A stretch of 64,000 nt of DNA from Bog-756 sp052143895 (GCA_052143895.1 JBKQRT010000022.1:1-64000); one strand, 5' to 3'; positions 25,742-35,194 are shown, counted from the first letter of the stretch. The notes: a model not told the origin generated them from the sequence alone. A program made the numbers and translations.

Positions 25742-26497
25742 CTAACAAGTTGAGACCGTCGAGGCCCGGCAGTCGGTCGACCCGGCGGTCGATGCGCTCG
25801 GCCGTTGCCTGACCATTGGGGTCACCGAACACGTAGGTGCGGAGGAAGTCCACCTCGCTGTCGGGCACGACGCCGGTCCCCACCGGCGACCAGAACCGCC
25901 GCAACGTCCAGCGGGTGACACGCCGTGCCGCCCTGCTTCCGGCGAGACGGCCATTGGCCCGTGTTGCATAGAAGTCGATGTGCCGGCCCTCCTGCTTCAT
26001 GATCCGACGGAGCAGCGTCGAGAGCGTGGGGTGCTCGCCGAGCTCGGCCAGCCGGGCATAGGCCGCCTGCGTGGTCAATTCGTTCACCGCGCCCCAGGTC
26101 ATGTGGATCGCGGTCAGATGGGGGGTGATGGCTGATGCGATCTGGAATCCCAGCGGCTTCCACCGGTCGCCTTTCGGAAGCCGTTGCCGGAGGGCGGCGA
26201 TGCGCCCCGCTCCCGCGGCTTCGTCATGCGCCGCCAGGACCCGGCCGATGGCCTCTCCGTGCCAGAACTCCTCGTAGTTCCACATGGTGAGGAACGACGT
26301 GATCTCCGGGTGGAGATGCGCCCGGGTGACGAGGACGTCTCGGAGATAGCACACGGTGTGGCTCTCGACGTCGTGCATGTAGCGCAGGCATCGTAGGGCT
26401 TCGGGGTCGAGGGGCTGGAGCGGATGGTCTCGAAGTCGATGTCCGTCACATCGAGCCGGGCGGACAGCCGCTGGAAGGTCGCAATGTCGAAACTCAT
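25742..26497 (-). pseudogene. Frameshifted diiron ferritin-like protein
   Basis: From ATG 26497 (MSFDIATFQRLSARLDVTD) the protein shifts frame near 26420 and continues as LDPEALRCLRYMHDVESHTV, NYEEFWHGEAIGRVL, ELTTQAAYARLAELGEHP and KQEGRHIDFYATRA. The EExxHGE-like and ExxRH segments in a four-helix layout are those of ferritin-like diiron carboxylate proteins related to acyl-ACP desaturases. In one frame the stop is at 25742; in the other the reading runs on, out of register, into the acyltransferase. One or two indels are needed. Its position before an acyltransferase remnant suggests a former lipid-modifying pair. Confidence 0.6.
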
Positions 26498-26650
26498 ATC
26501 CGGTATTCGATGCATCCGGACATCGGGATGACCGGGGGCAGACACCGGGCGACCTCTCGTCACCCGTGCGGGGCGGGCGACGGCAGCCGTCGGGGTGCAT
26601 ACTGATGGTCCGGGCAGCGAAATCAGATTCGAAAGAGCCAGCGACACACG

Positions 26651-29335
26651 ATGAGGCAGGGCGTCGGAAGATCGATGAAGGGACGGAGACTCGTCCCGCT
26701 CGTCGCCGGGGTCGCCGTCGTGATCGCCGGCGCGACCACCCCGATCGTGGTGGCGCTGGCGGCGGGCACGCCCAACGTGACCACCGCCGGCTACAACAAC
26801 CTGCGGGACAGTTGGGACCCGGACGAGCCGGCTTTGAGCCCGTCGGTGATCCAGTCGGCGAGCTTCGGAAAGGTATTCTCGACGAAGGTGGACGGGGCCA
26901 TCTACGCTCAGCCGCTCGTGGAGAACGGGACGGTCATCGTCACCACGGAGAAGGCGAGGGCGTACGGAATCAACGCCACCACCGGCGCGGTGGAATGGAG
27001 CCGCTCGTTCGGTACCCCGTTCAAGGCCTCCACGATCGGATGCTCCGACCTGACCCCGTACATCGGCTCCACCTCGACGCCGGTGGTGGACCCGGCGACC
27101 GGGCTCGCCTACCTCACCACCCGGCTCGAGGTGGGCGGGAGCAAGCTGGCCGACGCCCACTGGTTCCTCCAGGCGCTCTCCTCCTCCACCGGCAGCGAGG
27201 CTCCCGGATTCCCCGTGGAGATCACCGGCTCCCCCTCCAACACACCGGGCGTTCCCTTCGACGACGCGTACTCGATGCAACGGCCGGGCCTACTGCTGCT
27301 GAACGGCACCGTGTACATGGCCTTCGCCTCCGACTGCGATTTCACGCCCTACCGGGGCATCGTCGCCGGGGTCAGTACCACGACCCATGCCATCACCACC
27401 ATGTGGAGCGACGAGTCCGGCATCGGGACCGATCAGAACTCACAGGCCGGCATCTGGCAGAGCGGTGCGGGCATCGTCTCCGATGAATCCAACCAGATCG
27501 TGCTGACCACCGGAAACGGAGTGTCGCCACAAGCCGCCCCGTCCGATCATCCGCCCGCCACACTGTCGGAGTCGGTGCTCGCCCTCAGGATCGGCGGTAA
27601 CGGCGGGCTCAGCCCCACCCAGTTCTTCGCGCCGAGCAATGCCGCCAATCTTGACGCTAACGACGACGACCTGGGTTCCGGTGGACCCATCGGTCTTCCC
27701 GCCCCCTATTTCGGGACGACGTCCGTCCCGAACCTCCTCGTCCAGCAGGGGAAAGACGGACGGATCTTCCTGATCAACGCAGACAATATGGGCGGGTTCG
27801 ACCAGGGGACCGGCGGCACCGACGCGGTCCTTCAGATGTTGGGGCCGTTCGAGGGCGAATGGGGCCACCCGGCGGCCTACGGCGGTCAGGGGGGCTGGGT
27901 CTACTTCCTGGAAAGCGCGGGCGGCCCGCTCCGGGCCTTCAGCTACGGGCTGAACGGTCAGGACCAGCCCCAGCTGACGCCGTCGGGCGCGAGTGCCCTC
28001 TCCTTCGGCTACACGTCGGGATCGCCAGTGGTCACCAGCAACGGCACCGCCGCAGGGAGCGCCGTGGTCTGGGGCGTCGCCACCCAAGGATCAACCGGGA
28101 CCGGCGGACGGCTGGTCGCTTACGGCGCCATCCCGAGCGGTGGGGTCCTCCCCCTGCTGTGGTCGGCTCCCATCGGCCGTGCCTCCAAATTCACTGTGCC
28201 GACCGCCTGGAACGGCCGGGTCTACGTCGGAAACCGTGACGGGCGCCTGTTCGCCTTCGGCGCGTCGACGAATGCACCACTGCAGGCGGCGTCGGTCGAC
28301 TTCGGATCCGTGCCGGTCGGCGCCAGCCAGACGCGCCGCGTGTCCGCATCCACCCCCCACGGGCTCACCATCACCGGACCGGTGACGGCCACCGGCTACG
28401 AGGGCGCGACCGGACCGGAACCGGCGGCCACCGGCGGCGCAGGTGCGGGCTCCACCACGGGGACCGTCACCTCGACCACACTGGCGACCGCCGGTCCGAC
28501 GATCCCACCTCCCACCGAGGCCACACCGCTCGCCGGCCGCGTCCTGACGGTCCGGCAACCCGCGCCCGGCACGACGTTCGGGCCCGGCGCCACGGTCCCC
28601 CTGCAGGTCACCTTCACCCCGACGCGCCCCGGACCCATCGTGGCCAACCTCTCGATCCCGACGAATGCCGGAACTGAGACCGTCGCCGTCTCCGGCTACG
28701 GCTCCGCACCGGGCCTCGTGACCTCCGCGCAGCCGCTCGCCTACGGCGCGGTGGAGACAGGAGCCGGCGGCAGGTCCCTGACCATCTCGTTCAGCAACTC
28801 GTGGGACCACCCGGAGGTCCTGACCGGCGCCACCCTGCCAGGTGCCCCCTATTCGGTACACGGGTTCCCCCCGATCGGCACGGTCCTCGCCCCGCAACAG
28901 TCAGTCACGGTCTCGGTGGCATTCAACCCGAGCGTGGCCGGCTCGTACCCTTCGGGGCTGCGCATCTCGACCGGTCACGGATCGGCCTCGCTTCCGATCA
29001 CCGGCACTGCCGTCACGGGCACGGCCCGACTGGCCGTGAGCAGCACCGACATCGTGGTCGGTACGGTGCCGATCGGACACTCAGTCAACGTGACCTTCGA
29101 TGTCAGCAACAGCGGCACTGTGGCGCTCGTCATCACCCGGGCCATCGCCCCGAGCGGCGAGTTCTCCGCAGCGGTGCCGATGCCGGCCGGCACCACCATC
29201 GGCCCCGGAACCGAGCTCCACCAGACGGTGACGTTCCGACCGACGGTGGCCGGTCCAGCGTCGAGCGCCTACATCTTCAACGCCGACACCGGCCAGGGTT
29301 ATGTGACGGTCACCCTGAACGGAACCGGGGCCTGA
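26651..29335 (+). CDS. Large secreted PQQ-type propeller protein with Ig-like C-terminal domains
   Basis: An 894-residue protein beginning with a signal peptide (KGRRLVPLVAGVAVVIAG, cleavage near residue 37). Residues about 45-540 are propeller strands of the PQQ/quinoprotein type: VFSTKVDGAIYAQPLV, GTPFKAST, TSTPVVDPATGLAYLTT, WGHPAAYGG and GRVYVGNRDGRLFAFGAS. The rest consists of Ig-like repeats with VDFGSVPVG, PLAYGAVETG and DIVVGTVPIG openings (choice-of-anchor/HYDIN type), including a Thr/Pro/Ala linker near 600-625. No anchor helix is visible, so it is either released or held by partners. ATG 26675 is an alternative start. It ends in TGATCA shared with the convergent TetR-like gene. Confidence 0.78.
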   Translation: MRQGVGRSMKGRRLVPLVAGVAVVIAGATTPIVVALAAGTPNVTTAGYNNLRDSWDPDEPALSPSVIQSASFGKVFSTKVDGAIYAQPLVENGTVIVTTEKARAYGINATTGAVEWSRSFGTPFKASTIGCSDLTPYIGSTSTPVVDPATGLAYLTTRLEVGGSKLADAHWFLQALSSSTGSEAPGFPVEITGSPSNTPGVPFDDAYSMQRPGLLLLNGTVYMAFASDCDFTPYRGIVAGVSTTTHAITTMWSDESGIGTDQNSQAGIWQSGAGIVSDESNQIVLTTGNGVSPQAAPSDHPPATLSESVLALRIGGNGGLSPTQFFAPSNAANLDANDDDLGSGGPIGLPAPYFGTTSVPNLLVQQGKDGRIFLINADNMGGFDQGTGGTDAVLQMLGPFEGEWGHPAAYGGQGGWVYFLESAGGPLRAFSYGLNGQDQPQLTPSGASALSFGYTSGSPVVTSNGTAAGSAVVWGVATQGSTGTGGRLVAYGAIPSGGVLPLLWSAPIGRASKFTVPTAWNGRVYVGNRDGRLFAFGASTNAPLQAASVDFGSVPVGASQTRRVSASTPHGLTITGPVTATGYEGATGPEPAATGGAGAGSTTGTVTSTTLATAGPTIPPPTEATPLAGRVLTVRQPAPGTTFGPGATVPLQVTFTPTRPGPIVANLSIPTNAGTETVAVSGYGSAPGLVTSAQPLAYGAVETGAGGRSLTISFSNSWDHPEVLTGATLPGAPYSVHGFPPIGTVLAPQQSVTVSVAFNPSVAGSYPSGLRISTGHGSASLPITGTAVTGTARLAVSSTDIVVGTVPIGHSVNVTFDVSNSGTVALVITRAIAPSGEFSAAVPMPAGTTIGPGTELHQTVTFRPTVAGPASSAYIFNADTGQGYVTVTLNGTGA

Positions 29336-30169
29336 TCACCCAGGAGCGAAGTCCGGGTCGACCTCGAAGAATTGATGCACGAGTGCCTCGAGGCCCGAGG
29401 CGAAGAGCGTCCACTCCTGATCCTCGCCGTTCGGACCGGTCGGACGCAGGACCCGTTCGACGCGCCCGGTCAGGCGCTGACGCAACGAACAGCCTTCACT
29501 GAGCGCGGTCACGGCCATCACGAACTGGCGCATGGTCCACGGTGGCCGGACCCGCATCCCGAGCAGCTGCGCGAGCCCTGCATAGAGCTCCTCCCAGAAC
29601 AAGGTGACCGCTTCGTACCCATCCAGGAGGGCTTCCTGGATCCGTCGCCGCTCGACCGAACGTTTGGTGGCTGTCGCCATGGCCAGGACGGTGATCCACA
29701 GCGACCAGCTCGTCGAGTCGGTGATGGCGTCGTTGCTCGCCGCCCCCCCGACCCGGCACACCTCGCGGAGCGCAGCAGCCCGAGATTCGACCGTTGACAG
29801 GTCGATGCGGTCGAGCACGGCCGCGACGGCCTGCACCGCCAACTCGGCTTCTGGCCGTCCCTCGTCGTGGGCGATGGCAACGAGTACATCGGCCTGGAAG
29901 TCCGCCTGGTTCTCCCACACACGCCGGATGACCGAGGCGTTGGTGATTCGCACGCCGGTCTTCTGCTCGACACGTTCGAAGACCCGCTTGAACGTGAGGT
30001 TGCTGGACTCCGTCTCGAGGCCTTCTTCGCGCAGGATCTCCTGGCCCGCCTCGAGCAGGGTGGTGCGCAGCCCTTCACGTGTCTGCTTGGTCTTGCGTTT
30101 CTCAGCCATCGGCGTCGCCAGGGCGCCGCCCGACCGGGCACCCGACCGGGCAGCAGTGTCCGCCTTCAT
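29336..30169 (-). CDS. TetR-like transcriptional regulator, divergent
   Basis: A 277-residue protein whose segment from about residue 28 (TREGLRTTLLEAGQEILREEG, then TFKRVFERVEQKTGV and VIRRVWENQADFQADVL) has the helix-turn-helix layout of TetR regulators, with unusually long spacing. The remaining 190 residues form a helical ligand-type domain. The first 20 residues are Ala/Gly-rich, and an internal ATG (MAEKRKTKQ) at about 30109 may be the true start. It converges on the propeller gene, the two stops sharing TGATCA. Target and ligand are unknown. Confidence 0.65.
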   Translation of the reverse strand: MKADTAARSGARSGGALATPMAEKRKTKQTREGLRTTLLEAGQEILREEGLETESSNLTFKRVFERVEQKTGVRITNASVIRRVWENQADFQADVLVAIAHDEGRPEAELAVQAVAAVLDRIDLSTVESRAAALREVCRVGGAASNDAITDSTSWSLWITVLAMATATKRSVERRRIQEALLDGYEAVTLFWEELYAGLAQLLGMRVRPPWTMRQFVMAVTALSEGCSLRQRLTGRVERVLRPTGPNGEDQEWTLFASGLEALVHQFFEVDPDFAPG

Positions 30170-30401
30170 CGTTCAATCATGTGCCCATTGGGGCCGTGCG
30201 TCGAATTCTCTCAGCGCCGAAAGGCGCTCGAGGGCACGGGCGGAGGGCCGGCGACGATCACCTCCGGCCCGAACGATCGGGTGCCCGTCGGTGTCCGTCC
30301 GGGCGACCACGGGCATTGCAACTGCGAGTCGCATCGCCCGCCTGGCGGTCCGCCTCCCAAGAGGTCGCGGTCGGCAAGGGGGTGATCTCCCGTCCAACTC
30401 C

Positions 30402-31955
30402 CTAGCGGGGCTCCTGGGTCGGCATCCGCTGGACGGCCGGCAACGGGTAGGCCGGCTGGTCGGTGGCGATTTCGAGGAGGTCGCCCTCGGAACAGCCCTT
30501 GGACGCCAGGTAGCCGGGATCGTCGCGGGTGGCGGGGAGCCGTGGAACGGTCAGATCCCGTCGGCCCGGCTGGAGCGTGGCCGTCAGATCGCCGACCGTC
30601 GACCGGCGCCAGGAGGAGATGTTCGGCGCGGTGACGCCGAATCGCTCCTCGAGCAGACGGAGCTGGGAGGTGTGGTCGAAGGTATCCGAGCAGACGGTGC
30701 CGCCCCGGCTGAACGGGGAGATGACCAGCAGCGGGACGCGGAAGCCCAAGCCGATGGGTCCGGCGACGCCGTCGGCGTCGGCGGGCAGCGGTTCGACCGA
30801 GAGGAACTCGCCCTCTGTCCCCGGCGGCGCGACCGGCGGGTCGACATGGTCGAAGAACCCGTCGTTCTCGTCGTACATGTGGAACAGCACCGACTTCGAC
30901 CAGACGGCGGGGTTCGAGACCAACGTCCGGAGTACCTGGTCGGTGAACCATTCGCCGAGGAACGACGGCGCGGGCGGGTGCTCGTCGTAGCCGACCGGCG
31001 TGCTGATCCAGCTCACCTGGGGCAAGGTGCCCGCCTGGACGTCGGCGGCGAAGTCACCGGGAAAGCTCGGGAGAAAGGCCTTCTGGTACAGCGACGAGGA
31101 GGGATCCTCGTACTGGGAGAAGTACGGAAGCACGCTGTCGGTGGTGAGGCCGAGGGTGCGCATGGTGTCGATGCTGTAGAGCGAACCGGGAGGGTTGTAG
31201 TACTTCCAGCTCACGCCGGTGTCCTCCAGGACCTCGGGCATGGTGTCCCAGTGCACGCTGAAGAGGGCGTCCGGCGAGGAGCTGGTGACGATCACCGGCC
31301 CGCCGGCCCTACCCGCCGGGTCGAGGGTGCCCGACATCTGCATGAGGCGGTTGGGATGGGTCGGTCCCATGACCGAGCAGTGGTAGCCGTCACACAGCGT
31401 GAAGGCGTCCGCCAACGCGTAGTAGTAGGGAAGGTCTGCACGCGTGTAGTAGCCCATGGTGAGGGTTCCCTGGGCGCCCTCGTTCTGGGGCTGGGTGTGG
31501 ACCCGGACGAACGAGTCCATCCTTCCGCCATTGCGGCACTGGTGCTGCGGCCCCCAGTTGTGGGTCAGGTCGAAGGTGCAGTCCGCCAGGTCGGTGTTGA
31601 CGGTGTCCAGGTGGAACGGCAGCAGCCGACCGGCGGGGGGCGCCGAGGTGTTCGACGGGAAGGCCTGGGCGAACGGCCCGAGGTCATGAGCGGGGTGGTC
31701 GTCGAACCCGCGCACACCGGGATAGGTGCCGTAGTAGTGGTCGAACGACCGGTTCTCCATCATGAGGAAGATCACGTGCTCGACGGCGCCAAGGTCCGAG
31801 CCGGCCGGTGCGACCGCCGCCGACTTCGCCACCGTGGACGTCGACGCCCCCTGGGCGCACCCGGCCGCGATCAGACCCACGCCCGAGGCCGCCCCGGCCG
31901 CCAGGAACTCTCGCCGGGTGATGGAGCGGTGGCCGCGTTCCTCGTGCACACTCAT
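30402..31955 (-). CDS. Tat-exported phospholipase C / acid phosphatase family enzyme
   Basis: A 517-residue protein. The twin-arginine signal ITRREFLAAG is followed by a hydrophobic stretch ending LIAAGC, a likely lipoprotein cleavage site. The catalytic start IFLMMENRSFDHYYG is the hallmark of bacterial phospholipase C of the PlcC/PlcN and AcpA phosphoesterase family. HNWGPQH, MGPTHPNRL, YDENDGFFDHVDPP and SPFSRGG complete the metal and phosphate site. It would cleave phospholipid head groups or other phosphoesters at the cell surface. It appears monocistronic, next to a lipid-metabolism locus. Confidence 0.88.
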   Translation of the reverse strand: MSVHEERGHRSITRREFLAAGAASGVGLIAAGCAQGASTSTVAKSAAVAPAGSDLGAVEHVIFLMMENRSFDHYYGTYPGVRGFDDHPAHDLGPFAQAFPSNTSAPPAGRLLPFHLDTVNTDLADCTFDLTHNWGPQHQCRNGGRMDSFVRVHTQPQNEGAQGTLTMGYYTRADLPYYYALADAFTLCDGYHCSVMGPTHPNRLMQMSGTLDPAGRAGGPVIVTSSSPDALFSVHWDTMPEVLEDTGVSWKYYNPPGSLYSIDTMRTLGLTTDSVLPYFSQYEDPSSSLYQKAFLPSFPGDFAADVQAGTLPQVSWISTPVGYDEHPPAPSFLGEWFTDQVLRTLVSNPAVWSKSVLFHMYDENDGFFDHVDPPVAPPGTEGEFLSVEPLPADADGVAGPIGLGFRVPLLVISPFSRGGTVCSDTFDHTSQLRLLEERFGVTAPNISSWRRSTVGDLTATLQPGRRDLTVPRLPATRDDPGYLASKGCSEGDLLEIATDQPAYPLPAVQRMPTQEPR

Positions 31956-32253
31956 GATGTCCGCCCTCTGCGGTCAGTCGTCCTCCGGGCGGGCATGGCG
32001 GTCCGGTCATGGTCCGGAGAACACGGCGCCGTCGGTCGATACGGAAACGGTCTTCGCCTCGACAGTCTGGCGCCGGCCGCCGCTGCGTGCACGATCCACC
32101 GGTCCAAGCTGCTGCCGGGTTGCGAGCCGGGTGCCCGATTCATCGTGCCGGGCCCGGAACGTCAGGCGGCGGATCCGTCAGCTCGACGGGCCCGGCAACG
32201 GGCATGATAAAGCTGGAAACTGCTGTTGCCGCAAGCAGTGCCTCTGACCTGGG
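31956..32253. other. Intergenic region between phospholipase and WS/DGAT genes
   Basis: About 300 bases without a convincing gene. It must hold the phospholipase promoter on the minus strand, but I could not place a clear -35/-10 pair. Confidence 0.3.
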
Positions 32254-33663
32254 TCATCCCGCCGCCTTCTCGAGTTCGGTGAACGCCACCGAGGTGGCGG
32301 CGGCGATCTGCCACGGGTCCTCGACAATTTCCGGGCAGACGACGTACCCGAAGTCGATGTTGCCGAGGTAGCTGATCGCCGTGATGTTGAGCCCGCCACC
32401 ATCGAGCAACGGGCCGATCGGGTAGCTGGCCACGAGCCGTGCCCCCCCGATGTAGAGCGGGAAATCGGGCCCGGGCACACTGGACAAGATCAGGTTGAAG
32501 ATCGGAGGGTGGTAGTTGGCCAGGCGCAGCCAGTTGTAGGCGCGGACCCCGGCAGCCAGGAGCCCGGGGGGCACCATGTCGGCGAGGTCGAGGATGAGAT
32601 CGTCGCCGAGCGCCTTCTGCATCGCCTTCCCGCTTTGGGTCGACGCGTGGATCGCCCGGAGGCGCTCGACCGGATCGTCGAGGTGGGTGGCCAGGGCGGC
32701 GCCCATGATCGTGGTGGCGTTCCCCCACGGGCGGTCGGGGGACCCGGCGCCTCCGTCGAGGTGGACGGCGACGGGGATCTGGGCGATGAGCGGCTTGCCG
32801 GGGAGCTCGTCCCGATCGGCCAGGTACCGGCGCAGTGCGCCGCCACAGATGGTGAGCACCACATCGTTCACGGTGACGGAGAAGGTGTTCTTGATGGCCT
32901 TCACTCCGGAGAGCGGGATCGAGGAGTAGGCGAATTCCCGGTGCGGGGTGATGGAGCCGTTGAGGGAGGTACGGGGCGCCTGGAAGGGCAGCGTGATCGC
33001 TGGCCCTTCCGGAGAGTTGCGCACGCCCAGCATCCGGACGGCGGAGCGACCCAGGCGGCCGGTCGTGCGGGCGATCCGGAGCGGGGTGGTCACCAGGTGC
33101 GGCAGCGAGCGCAGGGCCATCTCCCAACCGGACGGGATCCGTTCCCCCAGCGGCGCGGGCGGACCCTCGCGCTTCAGGGCGGCATCGGGCTCGAGGTCGT
33201 AGAGTATCTCGTAGAGGTGCGAACCCCGCACGCCGTCCGCCAGGCAGTGGTGCATCTTGGTCAGAAGCGCCACCCGCCCGTCCTCGAGGCCATCGATGTA
33301 CCAGACCTCCCACAGGGGGCGACCCGGCTCGAGCTTACGGGTCAGCAGGTCCCCGACCAGGGCGCCGAGCTCTCGCGGCCCGTGCGGTCCCGGGAGACCC
33401 ACCGACCGGATCTGGCGATGGAGATCGAGGTGCGGGTCGTCGACCCAGCCGGGCCGGTCGAGGCCGAAGGGAACCTCGACCAGGCGCCGCGAGAACGGCC
33501 CGAGCAGGCCGGCCCTCGCCTCGAACAGCGAGCGCAGCCGGTCCACGTCGAACCCACCGCCTGCCGTCGAGGGGTCCAGTACCGCCAGTGTCCCGAGGTG
33601 GAGGTGTGAGTTCCTGGTCTCCCCGTACACGAAGCTGGCATCCGCACCACTGAGTCGCTGCAT
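32254..33663 (-). CDS. Wax ester synthase/diacylglycerol acyltransferase (WS/DGAT)
   Basis: About 469 residues from ATG 33663. The N-terminal MQRLSGADASFVYGE and the catalytic HHCLADG at residues 138-144 (HHxxxDG) identify a WS/DGAT enzyme. PLWEVWYIDGLEDGR precedes it, and the second domain has TVNDVVLTICGGALRRYL and ILSSVPGPDFPLYIGG. These enzymes join acyl-CoA to diacylglycerol or long-chain alcohols to make storage lipid at the membrane. A longer start at 33726 is unlikely because the family begins at the chosen methionine. The preceding fragment at 33665 nearly abuts it. Confidence 0.92.
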   Translation of the reverse strand: MQRLSGADASFVYGETRNSHLHLGTLAVLDPSTAGGGFDVDRLRSLFEARAGLLGPFSRRLVEVPFGLDRPGWVDDPHLDLHRQIRSVGLPGPHGPRELGALVGDLLTRKLEPGRPLWEVWYIDGLEDGRVALLTKMHHCLADGVRGSHLYEILYDLEPDAALKREGPPAPLGERIPSGWEMALRSLPHLVTTPLRIARTTGRLGRSAVRMLGVRNSPEGPAITLPFQAPRTSLNGSITPHREFAYSSIPLSGVKAIKNTFSVTVNDVVLTICGGALRRYLADRDELPGKPLIAQIPVAVHLDGGAGSPDRPWGNATTIMGAALATHLDDPVERLRAIHASTQSGKAMQKALGDDLILDLADMVPPGLLAAGVRAYNWLRLANYHPPIFNLILSSVPGPDFPLYIGGARLVASYPIGPLLDGGGLNITAISYLGNIDFGYVVCPEIVEDPWQIAAATSVAFTELEKAAG

Positions 33664-33664
33664 C

Positions 33665-33853
33665 TCAAGACCCCGATTCCGAAGGTAATCGTACGCCAGG
33701 AGTGGACGCAGCCGCCCGCAACTCACGGACGATCGGTGGACGCGACGGATCGTGGCTTTCGGCCACGGACATGGCCACGGACAGGAGGCCGGTGAGCGTC
33801 GCCGCCGAGGTGGCGATGCCGACGAACAGATCCGTGTAGCTCCCGGTCACCAC
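33665..33853 (-). pseudogene. 5' fragment of a membrane protein
   Basis: Only 62 residues, beginning SYTDLFVGIATSAATLTGLL with VAMSV after it. This is the usual first membrane helix of a larger actinobacterial integral membrane family (about 200 residues). After RPPIVRELRAAA, where relatives continue with further helices, the sequence becomes unrelated and stops two bases before the WS/DGAT start. It is either a truncated relic or a very short membrane peptide that still carries ribosomes up to the WS/DGAT. Confidence 0.5.
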
Positions 33854-33915
33854 GTCGACAACCTACCGTCGCGTGATGTGCCCGTGCCCTGACACGGTGC
33901 GCCCGATCTGCTCTA

Positions 33916-33953
33916 CTCGGTGGTACCGAGCGCCGGTCGCCGAGCGCCGGTCG
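33916..33953. repeat. Inverted and tandem direct repeat upstream of a lipoprotein gene
   Basis: CTCGGT and ACCGAG (33916-33921 and 33925-33930) form a 6-bp inverted repeat with a 3-base loop. GAGCGCCGGTCG is then repeated directly with a 14-base period (33928-33939 and 33942-33953). The cluster lies 60-100 bases before ATG 34014 and may be a regulatory site. Confidence 0.5.
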
Positions 33954-34013
33954 TTGAGCACCGTCCGGGCCGGAGCGGGCCTGCAGGCCAGGCCAGGAAG
34001 GAGCTTCGTGGGC

Positions 34014-35159
34014 ATGAGGCGGGTCGGACGGTGGATGGCTCCCGGGCTGGCGCTGTTGGCACTGGCCGCGTCCCAGAGCGCATGTTCGACACCGGGTCCG
34101 TCCGAGAGCACCCGGCGGCCCCCGGTGGTCAGCGGCGGACCGTGCCGAGGTCCGTCCGGTGCCCCGACCCTGACGCTGAGTGACATGCTGCCGGAGCCCC
34201 TTCTTTCGGTTTCGGTCGGGACCCGCCTCGTGGTGAGGGTCCCGCCGTCGTACGAGGATGCCACCGACATCGTCCTCAGCGACCCGACGGTGCTCCACCA
34301 GCTCTGCACAGCGCTGCTGTCGGACCGCGGACGCATCGCCGTCATGCAGGCCCTGACGCCGGGCCAGACTCACCTCGGTGCGACGATCACACCACCGACC
34401 GAAGCGATGATGCCCGCCTGGGGCGGTGAGATCGTGGTCACAGCTGGTCGATCCACGACGCCCGTCGAGTCGGGCTTCGGGGGACAGGAGTACTTTTGCG
34501 CCCAGCCACCCCTGACCGGCGACACCGAGTACGACGGCACCAGCGGCCAGGCGACCATGCACCTGGCGGTGGGGGGTCTACCGCCCACCAGCTGGGTGGC
34601 ACTCGACTGGGTCAACAACCCTGTCCGTGGCTACACGATCGGCTCGTTCACCACCGACGCCACCGGTCGGTCGGTCCAGACATCGCTGACCCTCGTGCGG
34701 CCGGGCGAGGTCCGTGGCTACCAGCTCGTGCTCACCGCCGCCGGGGGTGCACAGACGTTGGGGATCCTGTGGCCCTGTGGACCGCCGCCACGGACGGCCG
34801 GAGCGATCGTCGACGACCCGACGGTCACGATGGCCCCGGATGCCGGGCTGCACGACGGCCAGGTCGTGCGAGTGGCCGTCACCGGGATGGGCGCGGGCGC
34901 CAAGGTACGCCTGTCCGAATGCGCCCATGTCGAGGACGCAAACCAGCTCGGCTGCGGCCCCCAGCCCGCCGCGCAGCCGTTCATCGTCACCGACTCGCAG
35001 GGGTCGGGGTCATCGGCCTTCGCGGTCCGCTCGTCGGCGCCGACGAAGCCGCTCGACACCGCCGACCGTGAGCCGTGCACCCGGCTGTGTGTCGTCATCG
35101 CACGGGGCGAAGGGGGCGCCTGGGTGGTGGCACCCATCACATTCGCCACAGCGGCGTGA
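34014..35159 (+). CDS. Lipoprotein with a neocarzinostatin-like domain
   Basis: A 381-residue protein. A signal peptide (GLALLALAASQSAC) ends at a cysteine that can be lipidated. The C-terminal 120 residues read VTMAPDAGLHDGQVVRVAVTG, AGAKVRLSECA, two cysteine pairs (ECAHVEDANQLGC and CTRLCVVIA) and WVVAPITFA. This is the seven-strand Ig-like fold of neocarzinostatin-type proteins, which bind hydrophobic ligands in Streptomyces. The central region is beta-rich without a match. ATG 34014 has AGGAAGGAGC ahead of it; GTG 34008 is possible. No enediyne genes are nearby, so a cell-surface binding role is more likely than toxin carriage. Confidence 0.7.
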   Translation: MRRVGRWMAPGLALLALAASQSACSTPGPSESTRRPPVVSGGPCRGPSGAPTLTLSDMLPEPLLSVSVGTRLVVRVPPSYEDATDIVLSDPTVLHQLCTALLSDRGRIAVMQALTPGQTHLGATITPPTEAMMPAWGGEIVVTAGRSTTPVESGFGGQEYFCAQPPLTGDTEYDGTSGQATMHLAVGGLPPTSWVALDWVNNPVRGYTIGSFTTDATGRSVQTSLTLVRPGEVRGYQLVLTAAGGAQTLGILWPCGPPPRTAGAIVDDPTVTMAPDAGLHDGQVVRVAVTGMGAGAKVRLSECAHVEDANQLGCGPQPAAQPFIVTDSQGSGSSAFAVRSSAPTKPLDTADREPCTRLCVVIARGEGGAWVVAPITFATAA

Positions 35160-35194
35160 TCGGCCTGCTGGCAGGGGGCTACAGGTCGTCCCAC

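Noticed and set aside
30211..30224. GCGCC-GAAA-GGCGC mini-hairpin as a terminator or small RNA
   Set aside because: A 5-bp stem with no T run is too weak to support a call on its own.
29604..32207. An 867-codon plus-strand frame opposite the TetR and phospholipase genes
   Set aside because: The minus-strand genes have strong motifs (twin-arginine signal, NRSFDH). The opposite frame shows no domain and only complementary codon bias.
34014..35159. Enediyne antibiotic cluster around the neocarzinostatin-like gene
   Set aside because: Neighbouring genes are lipid enzymes, with no polyketide synthase or enediyne cassette genes.
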